Source of the DNA: Nocardioides dokdonensis FR1436
GTDB taxonomy: Bacteria > Actinomycetota > Actinomycetes > Propionibacteriales > Nocardioidaceae
NCBI RefSeq assembly: GCF_001653335.1
Contig: NZ_CP015079.1
Coordinates: forward strand, 1,364,001-1,428,000
Direction: 5' to 3'
Length of the DNA: 64,000 nucleotides
This document shows, piece after piece, positions 9,300 through 18,061 of this stretch. Numbering within the stretch: position 1 is the first letter of the stretch; each line of letters begins with the position of its first letter. A model generated the notes under the pieces. It was not told where the DNA came from. It made no database searches and saw only the letters and a list, made by a program, of their open reading frames with translations. The position numbers were made by a program, and so were the translations under genes.

Positions 9300-11411
9300 G
9301 TGACGCAGGACCGTCTCATCAGGATCGGCATCGACACGGGTGGCACCTTCACCGACGTCGTCGCCTTCGACGAGGGCAGCGGCGAGCTGGTCTCGACCAA
9401 GACGCCGTCGACGCCGGGCAACCCGGCCGACGGCTTCCTCGCCGGCGTGGAGAAGGTGCTCGGACTGCTGGGTCTGCCCACCGACCACGGCGACGCGATC
9501 GCCGCGGTCAGCCACGGCACCACGGTGGCCACCAACCAGCTCCTCGAGGGCAAGGTCGACGAGCTCGGCTTCATCACCACCGAGGGCTACGAGGCGATGC
9601 TCGAGATCGCCCGCCAGTCGGTGCCCGACGGGTACGGCAACTCCTACTTCTGGGTCAAGCCCGACCGGATCGTCCCCCGGCACCTGGTCAAGGGCGTCGG
9701 CGGCCGCCTCGACCACACCGGCGCGGAGGTGCGCCCCTTCGACGAGGAGGGCGCCCGCGCCGCCGCCCGGTGGTTCCGCGACCGCGGCGTGAACACGCTC
9801 GGCGTCTGCCTCCTGCACGCCTACGCCAACTCCGAGCACGAGGAGCGGCTGCGCCAGATCCTGCGCGAGGAGCACCCCGAGGCCGTCGTCAGCGTCTCCT
9901 CGGAGGTGCTGCGCGAGTACCGCGAGTACGAGCGCGCGATGACGACCCTCGTCGACGCCGCGGTGAAGCCGAAGCTCTCCCGCTACGTCAGCAACATCAA
10001 GACCCGGCTGGACGCCTTCGCCAGCACCGAGGTCGAGCGGCACGTGCCGTTCTACGTGATGAAGTCCAACGGCGGGGTGCTCTCCGCCGAGGAGGTCGTG
10101 CACCAGCCGATCACCACCGTCCTGTCCGGCCCCGCGGCCGGCGCCCTGGGCGCCGCGCTCATCGCCCAGGTCGCCGGTTTCGACAAGGTCCTCACCTGTG
10201 ACGGCGGCGGCACCTCCACCGACGTCTCGGTCGTCATCGACGGCGAGCCCACGCTGACCACCGAGGGCAGCGTCGGGGCGTTCCCGAGCAAGATCCCGAT
10301 GATCGACGTCGTCACCGTCGGTGCCGGCGGCGGCTCCATCGCCTGGCTCTCCCCCGAGGGCACCCTCAAGGTCGGTCCGCACTCGGCGGGCGCCGACCCG
10401 GGCCCGCTCTGCTACGCCAAGGGAGGGGCCGACGTCACGATCACCGACGCCCACGTGACCCTGGGCCGGATCCCTCCCCACCTGCTCGGTGGCGAGATCC
10501 CGCTCGACGTCGACGCCGCCCGCACCGGCGTCGTCGCCCTGGCCGGCAAGCTCGGCATCTCCCCGGAGGAGTGCGCCAGCGGCGTCCTGGAGATCTCCGC
10601 CTGGAACCAGGCCAACGCGCTGCGCCAGATCACCGTCAAGCGCGGCCTCGACGTCCGCGACTTCACCCTGACCACCTTCGGCGGCTCCGGCTCGCTGCTG
10701 CTGTGCCGCCTGGTCGACATCCTCGGGCTGCGCGCCGTGCTGGTGCCACCGAACCCGGGCAACGTCTCCGCCTTCGGCCTGCTGACCGTCGACGTCAAGA
10801 ACGACTACGTCCAGACCAGCGTCAGCCTGCACGAGAACCTCCGTGCCGACGAGGTGGCCGGGGTCCTCGACACCCTCACCGCCCGCGCGGCCCGGGCGCT
10901 GGACGGCGAGGGCTTCCCCGCCGAGCAGCACCGCTTCGACCGCACCGCGGACGTGCGCTACTTCGGCCAGGCCTACGAGGTGCGGGTGCCCATGCCCGAC
11001 GGCCCCGTCGACCAGGCGACCCTCGACGAGGTCGCCCGCCGCTTCCACGCCGAGCACCGCGGCCTGTACGGCTACGACTTCTCCACCGACGACAGCCAGC
11101 AGGTGGAGTGGGTCAACCTGCGGGTCTCGGGCATCGGCCCGATCCAGCGCCCCGACATCGCCGTCGAGACGATCGCCGACGAGCCGGGCACCCCCGAGCC
11201 GGCGAGCCGCCGCCCGGTCTGCTTCGAGGCGACCACCGGGTACGTCGACACCCCGGTCTACTGGCGCCCCGACCTGGCCCCCGGGCAGCAGGTCAGCGGC
11301 CCCGCCGTGATCGAGGAGTTCGGCTCGACCATCCCGCTGCACCCCGGCTTCCACGCCCGCATCGACGCCCACCGCAACGTCATCGTGACCCGAGAGGACG
11401 TGACGGCATGA
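9300..11411 (+). CDS. hydantoinase/oxoprolinase family protein, HyuA-type subunit
   Basis: HyuA-type subunit, 703 residues. The actin-like ATPase start IGIDTGGTFTDVVAFDEG sits at residues 9-26, followed by SHGTTVATNQLLEGK, TCDGGGTSTDVSV and TVGAGGGSIAW. Relatives phosphorylate a carbonyl or activate a ring or carbon dioxide at the expense of ATP (5-oxoprolinase, N-methylhydantoinase, acetone carboxylase). The GTG at 9300 is chosen because AGGAG (9289-9293) lies 6 nt upstream and the family fold begins 8 residues later; an in-frame start 41 codons earlier would overlap the promoter dyads. Stop overlaps the HyuB ATG (ATGA at 11408). The substrate is unknown. It belongs to the regulon by its promoter dyads. 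Confidence 0.88.
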   Translation: MTQDRLIRIGIDTGGTFTDVVAFDEGSGELVSTKTPSTPGNPADGFLAGVEKVLGLLGLPTDHGDAIAAVSHGTTVATNQLLEGKVDELGFITTEGYEAMLEIARQSVPDGYGNSYFWVKPDRIVPRHLVKGVGGRLDHTGAEVRPFDEEGARAAARWFRDRGVNTLGVCLLHAYANSEHEERLRQILREEHPEAVVSVSSEVLREYREYERAMTTLVDAAVKPKLSRYVSNIKTRLDAFASTEVERHVPFYVMKSNGGVLSAEEVVHQPITTVLSGPAAGALGAALIAQVAGFDKVLTCDGGGTSTDVSVVIDGEPTLTTEGSVGAFPSKIPMIDVVTVGAGGGSIAWLSPEGTLKVGPHSAGADPGPLCYAKGGADVTITDAHVTLGRIPPHLLGGEIPLDVDAARTGVVALAGKLGISPEECASGVLEISAWNQANALRQITVKRGLDVRDFTLTTFGGSGSLLLCRLVDILGLRAVLVPPNPGNVSAFGLLTVDVKNDYVQTSVSLHENLRADEVAGVLDTLTARAARALDGEGFPAEQHRFDRTADVRYFGQAYEVRVPMPDGPVDQATLDEVARRFHAEHRGLYGYDFSTDDSQQVEWVNLRVSGIGPIQRPDIAVETIADEPGTPEPASRRPVCFEATTGYVDTPVYWRPDLAPGQQVSGPAVIEEFGSTIPLHPGFHARIDAHRNVIVTREDVTA

Positions 11412-13390
11412 CCGCCGCTCCCGCCACCGAGCCCGCCCTCGAGCCTGGCCGCACGACGATCCCGTCGGCCAAGGCGCCCACCCAGTTCCCGTTCGGCAGC
11501 CTGACCGGCGACGCCGGCGCGTCCGCCGACCCGGTCCTCGTCGAGATCGTCCAGGGCAGCCTGGCCTCGGTCGAGATGGAGGTCGAGACGGCCATCGGCC
11601 GCACCTCGCGCTCCCCGATGATCCGCGACGCGCACGACTTCCGCGCCGGCATCCACGACCGGCTGCTGCGCAAGCTGACCGGTCGTTCCTACAGCGCCCT
11701 GGTGCACCCCATCGCCCGGGACTTCCCGCTGGAGGAGATGCGCCCCGGCGACGTCTTCTTCCACAACGACGTCTACGAGTCCGAGGGCGGCATCGGCCAC
11801 CTGCCCGACCTGTGCGTCACCGTCCCGGTCTTCCACGACGCCGGCAACGGCCCCGAGGTCGTCGCGTTCGTCCAGGCCTTCGGCCACCACGACGACATCG
11901 GCGGAGCCGTCCCCGGCTCGATGCCCAGCCACGCCACCTCGGTCTTCGAGGAGGGCCTGATGGTGCCGCCCATCAAGCTGTGGGACCAGGGCGTCCCGGT
12001 CCGCTCCGCGCTGCGGATCATGACCCGCAACTCGCGGATGCCGGAGTCCCTGGCCGCCGACCTCGACGCCGAGTGCTCGGCCTGCCTGATGGGCGCGCAG
12101 CGTCTCGGTGAGCTCTTCGACCGGTACGGCCGCGACGTCGTGGAGTCGTGCTTCGACGCGATCATCGACCGCACCACCCAGACCTACCGGCGCGAGATCC
12201 TCTCGAAGATCCCGGTCGGCAGCTGGGTGTGGGAGGACTACGCCGAGCACGACGGGGTCGACGAGCCGCAGCTGCACACGCAGCGGATCACGCTGACCCG
12301 GACGCCGGCCGAGGACCCCGACGGCGAGCGGATCATCATCGACTTCGCCGGCACCTCCCCGCAGGCCAAGGGCCCGATCAACCACTGCGGCGACTACTCC
12401 GACGGCGTCTTCCTCAAGAAGTGGCTGGCGCCGATCCTGCGCAACCTGGCCGACACCCCCGAGCGGATGGCCGAGCTCGACGTCAACGAGGGGATCATCC
12501 CCCTCATCGAGATGCGCTTCCCGCCCAAGGGCACCCTGCTCACCCCGGAGTTCCCGGCCCCGACCAACGCCCGCACGTTCGTGATCCTGCGCCTGCTCGG
12601 GGTGCTGTCCGGCGTGGTCGCGAAGGCCGTCGACGGCCGGATGCCCGCCGACCAGGAGACGATCCGCTACACGGGCGTCTACGGCGACGACCTCGAGGGC
12701 CGTCCCTACCTGATGCGCGAGGTGCTCGGCGGCGGCTCCGGCGGCCGCTACTACGCGGACGGGGAGGACACCATCCACGTGGTCCCCGACTCCCGGAACC
12801 TGCCCAGCGAGTTCACCGAGTCGCGCTTCCCGTTCCTGGTCGAGAAGCTCGGCCTGGCCATGGACTCCGGCGGCGCCGGGCAGTTCCGCGGTGGCCTCGG
12901 CTACGAGAAGCACATCCGGATGCTCAAGGACGGCCACTTCATGTCGATCGCCGACCGGTCGATCCTGGCCTGCTGGGGCGTCAAGGGTGGCCAGGCCGGT
13001 CGCTCCTTCGAGGTCGTCATCGACCCGGACGGCCCGAACGAGCGGATCGTCGAGGCGCTGGCCGACGACGAGCCGGTCAAGGCCGGTGAGGTGATCCGGA
13101 TCCGGACCACCGGTGGCGGCGGCTGGGGCGACCCGCTGGTGCGCGACCCCGAGATGGTGGTCCGCGACGTGGTCTGGCGCAAGGTCTCGCCCGAGGCGGC
13201 GCTGGCCGACTACGGCGTCGTGCTGACCGGGTCGCTGGACGACGACAGCCTCGGCTTCGACGCCGACGCCACCGAGCGGCACCGCGCCGAGGTCGGCGCG
13301 GCCCGCCCGGAGCAGGCCTTCTTCCACCGCGGGCCGGGCTACGCCCAGCTCAGCGGCGGGGCCACGGTCGCGGACGTCGACTGGCTGTGA
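11408..13390 (+). CDS. hydantoinase B/oxoprolinase family protein, HyuB-type subunit
   Basis: HyuB-type partner of 660 residues, larger than the common ~550 because of about 45 N-terminal and some C-terminal residues. Conserved landmarks are VEIVQGSLASVEMEVETA, SPMIRDAHDF, MRPGDVFFHNDVY and the C-terminal glycine-rich GGGGWGDPL. It forms the second half of the ATP-dependent HyuAB amidohydrolase/carboxylase-like complex. ATG at 11408 overlaps the HyuA stop, and its stop overlaps the next GTG at 13387, so the three genes form one operon. The reaction is not predictable from sequence alone. Confidence 0.88.
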   Translation: MTAAPATEPALEPGRTTIPSAKAPTQFPFGSLTGDAGASADPVLVEIVQGSLASVEMEVETAIGRTSRSPMIRDAHDFRAGIHDRLLRKLTGRSYSALVHPIARDFPLEEMRPGDVFFHNDVYESEGGIGHLPDLCVTVPVFHDAGNGPEVVAFVQAFGHHDDIGGAVPGSMPSHATSVFEEGLMVPPIKLWDQGVPVRSALRIMTRNSRMPESLAADLDAECSACLMGAQRLGELFDRYGRDVVESCFDAIIDRTTQTYRREILSKIPVGSWVWEDYAEHDGVDEPQLHTQRITLTRTPAEDPDGERIIIDFAGTSPQAKGPINHCGDYSDGVFLKKWLAPILRNLADTPERMAELDVNEGIIPLIEMRFPPKGTLLTPEFPAPTNARTFVILRLLGVLSGVVAKAVDGRMPADQETIRYTGVYGDDLEGRPYLMREVLGGGSGGRYYADGEDTIHVVPDSRNLPSEFTESRFPFLVEKLGLAMDSGGAGQFRGGLGYEKHIRMLKDGHFMSIADRSILACWGVKGGQAGRSFEVVIDPDGPNERIVEALADDEPVKAGEVIRIRTTGGGGWGDPLVRDPEMVVRDVVWRKVSPEAALADYGVVLTGSLDDDSLGFDADATERHRAEVGAARPEQAFFHRGPGYAQLSGGATVADVDWL

Positions 13391-14205
13391 CCCAGCACGA
13401 GGTGGGCGTCCTGGCCGGTCGAGGCAAGACCGGCCGGGCGCTCGCCCGGGCCCTGCGCGAGCGGGGAGCCCGGGTCCGTCCGCTGGGGCGGGCGGACCTC
13501 GACCGGCTCGACCCGGCCCTGTCCGGGTGCACGGCGGTCTACCTGATGGCGCCGAACCTGCACCCCGACGAGCCGGCGCTGGTGGCCGACGTGCTGGCAG
13601 CGGCGCAGCGGGTCGGGGTGGACCGCGTGGTCCACCACTCCGTGGCAGCGCCGTACACGCCGTCGATGCCGCACCACCTGGGCAAGGCCCGCGGCGAGGA
13701 CCTGGTCCGGCGCAGCGGGCTGCGCTGGACGGTCCTGCAGCCCTGCGCCTACGTGCAGAACCTCCTGTCCGGGCTGCGCGGCGACGAGCCCGCGGTGCGG
13801 GTGCCCTACGACCCGGACCGGCTCTTCGGGCTCGTCGACCTCGCCGACGTGGCCGAGGCCGCGGCCCGGGTGCTGCTCGAGGACGGCCACGAGGGGGCGA
13901 CGTACGAGCTGGGCGGACCCCGACCGGTCTCCGCCCGCGACGTCGCCGAGACCGCCGCGCGCGTGCTCCGGCGCGACGTGCCGCTGCAGCGGGTGCCGAC
14001 CGACGAGGCGGTGGCCGCGGCGCCGGAGGCCGAGCGGGAGTGGCTGCGCGCGATGTTCGAGTACTACGACCGGCACGGGCTCCCGACGGGCGGGCTCGTG
14101 CTCCGGGCCCTGCTCGGTCGGGGCGGCACCCCGCTCGCCGCGACCCTGGCCCGGGAGCTCGGAGCCGGCGACCCGGCCGCAGGGCCGTCCGCCACTGGCA
14201 GATAG
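13387..14205 (+). CDS. NmrA-like NAD(P)-binding protein
   Basis: A 272-residue Rossmann protein of the NmrA/atypical SDR group. The nucleotide-binding start is VLAGRGKTGRALARALRERG (residues 8-27), a variant of GxxGxxG. VHHSVAAPYTPSMPHHLGKARGED contains a YxxxxxxHHxxK arrangement rather than a classic YxxxK. It is coupled to HyuB by the GTGA overlap at 13387. NmrA-like proteins may be reductases or redox sensors that bind NAD(P) without catalysis, so its part in the pathway is unknown. The last codons overlap the distal operator of the next promoter (14196-14210). Confidence 0.75.
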   Translation: MTQHEVGVLAGRGKTGRALARALRERGARVRPLGRADLDRLDPALSGCTAVYLMAPNLHPDEPALVADVLAAAQRVGVDRVVHHSVAAPYTPSMPHHLGKARGEDLVRRSGLRWTVLQPCAYVQNLLSGLRGDEPAVRVPYDPDRLFGLVDLADVAEAAARVLLEDGHEGATYELGGPRPVSARDVAETAARVLRRDVPLQRVPTDEAVAAAPEAEREWLRAMFEYYDRHGLPTGGLVLRALLGRGGTPLAATLARELGAGDPAAGPSATGR

Positions 14206-14210
14206 TGCCC
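14196..14210 (+). promoter_or_regulatory. distal candidate operator, carbamate kinase promoter
   Basis: TGGCAGATAGTGCCC is a TGGCA-N5-TGCCC dyad. Its centre is 32 nt upstream of the proximal dyad at 14228. It overlaps the stop codon of the upstream gene. Confidence 0.55.
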
Positions 14211-14227
14211 ACATCGGCGCATCCACT

Positions 14228-14242
14228 TGGCCGATCCTGCCC
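14228..14242 (+). promoter_or_regulatory. proximal candidate PucR operator, carbamate kinase promoter
   Basis: TGGCCGATCCTGCCC ends 24 nt before the TAGGTT -10 at 14267, identical spacing to the permease promoter. It is followed by GTGCCAAG, giving an outer CTTGGC/GCCAAG inverted repeat. Confidence 0.55.
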
Positions 14243-14266
14243 GTGCCAAGGCGGTGCGGCCGACCC

Positions 14267-14272
14267 TAGGTT
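14267..14272 (+). promoter_or_regulatory. -10 hexamer (leaderless), carbamate kinase
   Basis: TAGGTT ends 7 nt before the ATG at 14280; no Shine-Dalgarno sequence is present, so transcription probably starts at the ATG. Confidence 0.55.
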
Positions 14273-14279
14273 CGTCAGC

Positions 14280-15230
14280 ATGCGCATCGTCATCGCCCTG
14301 GGCGGCAACGCCATGACCTCCTCCGACGGACGCGCGCGCCCGGAGGACCAGGCCCAGGCGGTCGCCCAGGCGGCCGAGCTGGTCGCCGACCTGGTGGTCG
14401 CCGGCCACGACGTGCTGCTGACCCACGGCAACGGCCCCCAGGTGGGCAACCTGCTGCTCAAGAACGAGCTGTCGGCCTCCGTGGTGCCGCCGGTGCCCCT
14501 GGACTGGTGCGGCGCCCAGACCCAGGCCACGATCGGCGCCCTGATGCTGAGCGCGCTCGACGGTGCCCTGACCCGCCGCGGCAGCGACCGCCGTTCGGCC
14601 GCGCTGGTCTCCCGCACCCTGGTCGACGCCGCCGACCCCGGCTTCACCGACCCGACCAAGCCGATCGGTCGCTACCTGCCCGAGGACGAGGCGCGGGTGC
14701 TGATCGAGCACGGCCAGCACTTCGTCGAGGTGCCCGACCGTGGGTGGCGCCGGGTGGTGGCCTCCCCGGAGCCGCTCGAGTGCCTCGACGGCCCGGCCGC
14801 CGACACGCTGCTGGCCCAGGGCTACCTCGTGGTGTGCTCCGGCGGCGGGGGCATCCCCACCGTCCGCCGCGACGACGGCAGCCTGAGCGGCATCGAGGCC
14901 GTCATCGACAAGGACCTCACCGCCGCCCTGATCGCCCGGCAGACCTCGGCCGACGTCCTGGTGATCGCCACCGACGTCGACTCCGCCGTCACGGACTGGG
15001 GCACCGCCCACGCCCGCCCGATCGGGGAGGTCACCGTCGCCGAGATGCGTGCCATCTCCCGCGACCAGGGCTTCGCGGCGGGGTCCATGGGACCCAAGGT
15101 GGAGGCCGTCACGCGCTTCGCCGAGCAGACCGGCGGCACCGGGATCATCACCTCCCTCAGCCGCATCGCCCAGGCCATCGAGGGACACCTCGGGACCCGG
15201 GTCGTGCCGGACCCGCCCGTCCCGCGCTGA
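14280..15230 (+). CDS. arcC: carbamate kinase
   Basis: Carbamate kinase of 316 residues, normal length. Family marks are IALGGNAM at residues 5-12, [14 protein letters not shown] near 48, and the [10 protein letters not shown] segment near 215. It normally makes ATP from carbamoyl phosphate and ADP, releasing carbamate (ammonia plus carbon dioxide). No carbamoyltransferase gene such as arcB lies nearby, so the carbamoyl phosphate donor is unclear; the HyuAB complex or another ureido-processing enzyme is a speculative source. A 67-nt gap to the barbiturase-like gene without its own dyad or -10 suggests co-transcription. Confidence 0.93.
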   Translation: MRIVIALGGNAMTSSDGRARPEDQAQAVAQAAELVADLVVAGHDVLLTHGNGPQVGNLLLKNELSASVVPPVPLDWCGAQTQATIGALMLSALDGALTRRGSDRRSAALVSRTLVDAADPGFTDPTKPIGRYLPEDEARVLIEHGQHFVEVPDRGWRRVVASPEPLECLDGPAADTLLAQGYLVVCSGGGGIPTVRRDDGSLSGIEAVIDKDLTAALIARQTSADVLVIATDVDSAVTDWGTAHARPIGEVTVAEMRAISRDQGFAAGSMGPKVEAVTRFAEQTGGTGIITSLSRIAQAIEGHLGTRVVPDPPVPR

Positions 15231-15297
15231 CCGGCCGGCCACTCCAGACCAGATCACCGACCCAGACCAGCTACACCCAAGAGGAAGGACAGCGGAC

Positions 15298-16404
15298 GTG
15301 CCCGCAGCCATCGAAGTACGCAAGGTGCCGATCCACTCCGTCGCAGACGCGAGCGAGCTCGCCAAGCTCATCGACGACGGTGTCATGGAGGCCGACCGTG
15401 TCATCGCCATCATCGGCAAGACCGAGGGCAACGGCGGGGTGAACGACTACACCCGGATCATCGCCGACCGGGCCTTCCGCGAGGTGATCGCGGCCAAGGG
15501 CACCCGCTCCGCCGAGGCCGTGCGCGAGATCCCGATCGTGTGGTCAGGCGGCACCGACGGTGTCATCAGCCCCCACGCCACCATCTTCGCCACCCTGCCC
15601 GACGACAAGGTGGAGAAGACCGACGAGCCGCGCCTCTCGGTCGGCTTCGCCATGAGCGAGCAGCTCCTCCCCGAGGAGATCGGGCGCACCCCGATGATCG
15701 AGAAGGTCGCCGACGCCGTCAAGGTCGCGATGGAGCGGGCCGGCATCACCGACCCGGCCGACGTGCACTACGTGCAGACCAAGACGCCGCTGCTGACCAT
15801 CCACACCATCCGCGACGCCAAGAGCCGCGGCAAGCAGGTGTGGACCGAGCAGACCCACGAGTCGATGGACCTCTCCAACGGCGTCACCGCCCTGGGGATC
15901 GCGGTCGCGCTCGGCGAGATCGAGATGCCGACCGACGACGACGTGATGCACAGCCGCGAGCTCTTCTCCGCGGTCGCCTCCTGCTCCTCGGGCGTCGAGC
16001 TCGACCAGGCGCAGGTCGTCGTGGTGGGCAACGTCCGCGGCGTCGGTGGTCGCTACCGCATCGGCCACTCGGTCATGAAGGACGCCCTCGACCAGGACGG
16101 CATCTGGGAGGCCATCTCGAACGCCGGCCTGGAGCTGCCCGAGCGTCCGCGCACGGCCGACCTCGACGGCCGCCTGGTCAACGTGTTCCTCAAGTGCGAG
16201 GCCAGCCAGGACGGCGAGGTCCGCGGACGTCGCAACGCGATGCTCGACGACTCCGACGTGCACTGGCACCGCCAGATCAAGGCCGCCGTCGGTGGCGTCA
16301 CCGCTGCCGTCACCGGTGACCCCGCGGTCTTCGTGTCGGTCTCCGCCGCCCACCAGGGCCCCGAGGGTGGCGGCCCCGTGGCCGCGATCGTCGACCTCGG
16401 CTGA
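15298..16404 (+). CDS. ring-opening amidohydrolase (barbiturase/cyanuric acid hydrolase family)
   Basis: A 368-residue enzyme of the small AtzD/TrzD/barbiturase family, which opens cyanuric acid or barbiturate rings. Three Lys-Ser pairs expected of its threefold-repeat active site are visible: K41 (IGKTEGNGG) with S83 (VWSGGTDG), K162 (QTKTPLL) with S230/S231 ([10 protein letters not shown]), and K299 (FLKCEAS) with S347/S349 ([14 protein letters not shown]). GTG at 15298 has GAGGAAGG at 15281-15288, about 9 nt upstream. Barbiturase is favoured over cyanuric acid hydrolase because the same regulon has a nucleobase permease and a molybdenum hydroxylase. A strong hairpin follows at 16426. Confidence 0.9.
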   Translation: MPAAIEVRKVPIHSVADASELAKLIDDGVMEADRVIAIIGKTEGNGGVNDYTRIIADRAFREVIAAKGTRSAEAVREIPIVWSGGTDGVISPHATIFATLPDDKVEKTDEPRLSVGFAMSEQLLPEEIGRTPMIEKVADAVKVAMERAGITDPADVHYVQTKTPLLTIHTIRDAKSRGKQVWTEQTHESMDLSNGVTALGIAVALGEIEMPTDDDVMHSRELFSAVASCSSGVELDQAQVVVVGNVRGVGGRYRIGHSVMKDALDQDGIWEAISNAGLELPERPRTADLDGRLVNVFLKCEASQDGEVRGRRNAMLDDSDVHWHRQIKAAVGGVTAAVTGDPAVFVSVSAAHQGPEGGGPVAAIVDLG

Positions 16405-16425
16405 CGCACCCGCACCACACGCACG

Positions 16426-16458
16426 AGAAGGGGCGCCCCCGCTGGGGGCGCCCCTTCT
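16426..16458. terminator. strong bidirectional terminator hairpin
   Basis: Perfect 15-bp stem (16426-16440 with 16444-16458, left arm AGAAGGGGCGCCCCC) and a 3-nt loop. It lies 21 nt after the barbiturase-like stop, between convergent genes. It lacks a U tract, as usual in actinobacteria. Confidence 0.85.
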
Positions 16459-16506
16459 GCGTTCTCACCGGGTGCGCGCACCGGGCCGGTCGGCCGGGAG
16501 CGGTGC

Positions 16507-16551
16507 GCTGGCAACCGTTCGGGTGGGGCGGGTGGTTGCTGGCTCACCGCT
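16507..16551. repeat. 45-nt semi-palindrome, copy 1
   Basis: Shares conserved arms (GCTG-CAACCGT ... GTGGTTGC) with 46522-46566 at identical 45-nt length, while the central 17 nt differ. It lies between convergent genes. Its function is unknown. Confidence 0.4.
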
Positions 16552-16573
16552 GCGGCGGTCGACCAGCCGGCCC

Positions 16574-18061
16574 TCAGCCGGCGTAGCGCTGCCGGCGGCG
16601 GGCCAGCACGGTGGGCGTGCTCAGCTCGGCCAGGCCGCCCAGCTCGTGGCGCAGCACGCTGCCCAGCCGGCGGCAGAACTCCTCGGGCTCGTCGGCGGCG
16701 TCGGGCCGCTCCGGCACGATCCTGTCCACGATCCCGGCGGCGTGCAGGTCGCTGGCCCGCACCCCCTGCTGCCGGGCCATCTCCGGGGCGCGGTCCGGGG
16801 TCCGGTGCATGATCGCGGAGGCTCCCTCCGGGGGGAGGGGCGACAGCCAGGCGTGCTGGGCGGCGATGACCCGGTCGGCCGGGAGCAGCGCCAGCGCGCC
16901 CCCGCCGCAGCCCTGTCCGAGCAGCACGGTGACCGACGGCGACTGCAGGGTGACCAGGTCGGCCAGGCAGCGGGCGATCTCGCCGGCCAGCCCGCCCTCC
17001 TCGGCCTCCGGGGAGAGCGCGGCGCCGGGGGTGTCGATGACGGTGACCAGTGGCAGCCGCAGCTCGGCGGCCAGCCGCATCCCGCGCCGGGCGGCGCGCA
17101 GCGCGCCGGGGCCGAGCGGCTCGAGCTCGGTCTGGGTCGACCGGTCCTGCCCGAGGAGCACGCAGGGCGCGCCCTCGAAGCGGGCCAGGGCCAGGAGCAT
17201 GCCGGGGTCGCTCTCGCCCTCACCGGTGCCGTTGAGGGGGATCACCTCGGAGGCGGCGTGCCGCAGCAGCTGGCGCACACCGGGCCGGTCCGCGCGGCGG
17301 GACCGGGTGATGGACTCCCAGGCGTCGATGTCCGGGTCGGGCGCCGGAGCGTCGGCGAGCGGGTCCGGGACCGAGGCGGGCGGTGCCGCGGTCAGCACGG
17401 CCAGCGCCCGCTCGACGATCGCGGGCAGCTCCTCGGGGGGCACCACGCCGTCGATCAGGCCGTGGGCGTAGAGGTTCTCCGAGGTCTGCACGCCCTCGGG
17501 GAAGGTCTCGCCGTAGAGCGCCTCGTAGACGCGGGGGCCGAGGAAGCCCAGCAGCGCGCCGGGCTCGGCCACGGTGATGTGGCCCAGCGAGCCCCACGAC
17601 GCCATCACGCCGCCGGTGGTGGGGTGGCGCAGGTAGACCAGGTAGGGCAGGCCGGCGTCCTTGTGCCGGGCGACGGCGGCGGAGATCCGTGCCATCTCGA
17701 CGAAGGCGACGGTGCCCTCCTGCATCCGGGTGCCGCCGGAGGTGGGGGAGGCCAGCAGCGGGAGGCCCTCGGCGGTGGCACGCTCGATGGCGGCGATCAG
17801 GCGCCGCGAGGCCGCGACCCCGATGGAGCCGGCCAGGAAGGCGAACTCGCCGGCGACCAGGGCCACGCGGCGGCCGCGGACCAGGGCCTCGCCGGTGATC
17901 AGGGCCTCGTCCTCGCCGGACTTCTCGGCCGCGGCGACCAGCTGGGCGGCGTACTCGGGGGAGATCTCCCCCCGCTCGGGCGGGGTGTCCCAGCAGACGA
18001 AGGAGTCGGGCTCGACCACGCGCCCGATCAGCTCACGGGCGGGCGTGGCGACCCGCTTCAC
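16574..18061 (-). CDS. fused AccD/AccA-type carboxyltransferase
   Basis: A single 495-residue protein. Residues about 1-245 resemble a carboxyltransferase beta half (SPTSGGTRMQEG, LRHPTTGGVMASWGSLGH). Residues about 275-495 resemble an alpha half (LLGQGCGGGALALLPADRV, PPEGASAIMHRT). The AccD zinc finger is absent. The fusion also recalls the beta/gamma carboxyltransferase pair of malonate decarboxylase. GTG at 18061 overlaps the CoA-transferase stop, so the two are co-translated. No biotin carboxylase or biotin carrier gene is adjacent, so decarboxylation of malonyl-CoA is as plausible as acetyl-CoA carboxylation. That direction is inferred from pathway context. Confidence 0.85.
   Translation of the reverse strand: MKRVATPARELIGRVVEPDSFVCWDTPPERGEISPEYAAQLVAAAEKSGEDEALITGEALVRGRRVALVAGEFAFLAGSIGVAASRRLIAAIERATAEGLPLLASPTSGGTRMQEGTVAFVEMARISAAVARHKDAGLPYLVYLRHPTTGGVMASWGSLGHITVAEPGALLGFLGPRVYEALYGETFPEGVQTSENLYAHGLIDGVVPPEELPAIVERALAVLTAAPPASVPDPLADAPAPDPDIDAWESITRSRRADRPGVRQLLRHAASEVIPLNGTGEGESDPGMLLALARFEGAPCVLLGQDRSTQTELEPLGPGALRAARRGMRLAAELRLPLVTVIDTPGAALSPEAEEGGLAGEIARCLADLVTLQSPSVTVLLGQGCGGGALALLPADRVIAAQHAWLSPLPPEGASAIMHRTPDRAPEMARQQGVRASDLHAAGIVDRIVPERPDAADEPEEFCRRLGSVLRHELGGLAELSTPTVLARRRQRYAG

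Noticed and set aside
14280..15230. Arginine deiminase (arcABC) fermentation operon
   Set aside because: Only arcC is present; no arginine deiminase, ornithine carbamoyltransferase or antiporter gene is nearby.
1..16404. Ordinary purine (xanthine/urate/allantoin) degradation cluster
   Set aside because: PucR, NCS2 and a xanthine-type hydroxylase would fit, but uricase, allantoinase and allantoicase are missing, and a barbiturase-family enzyme is present.
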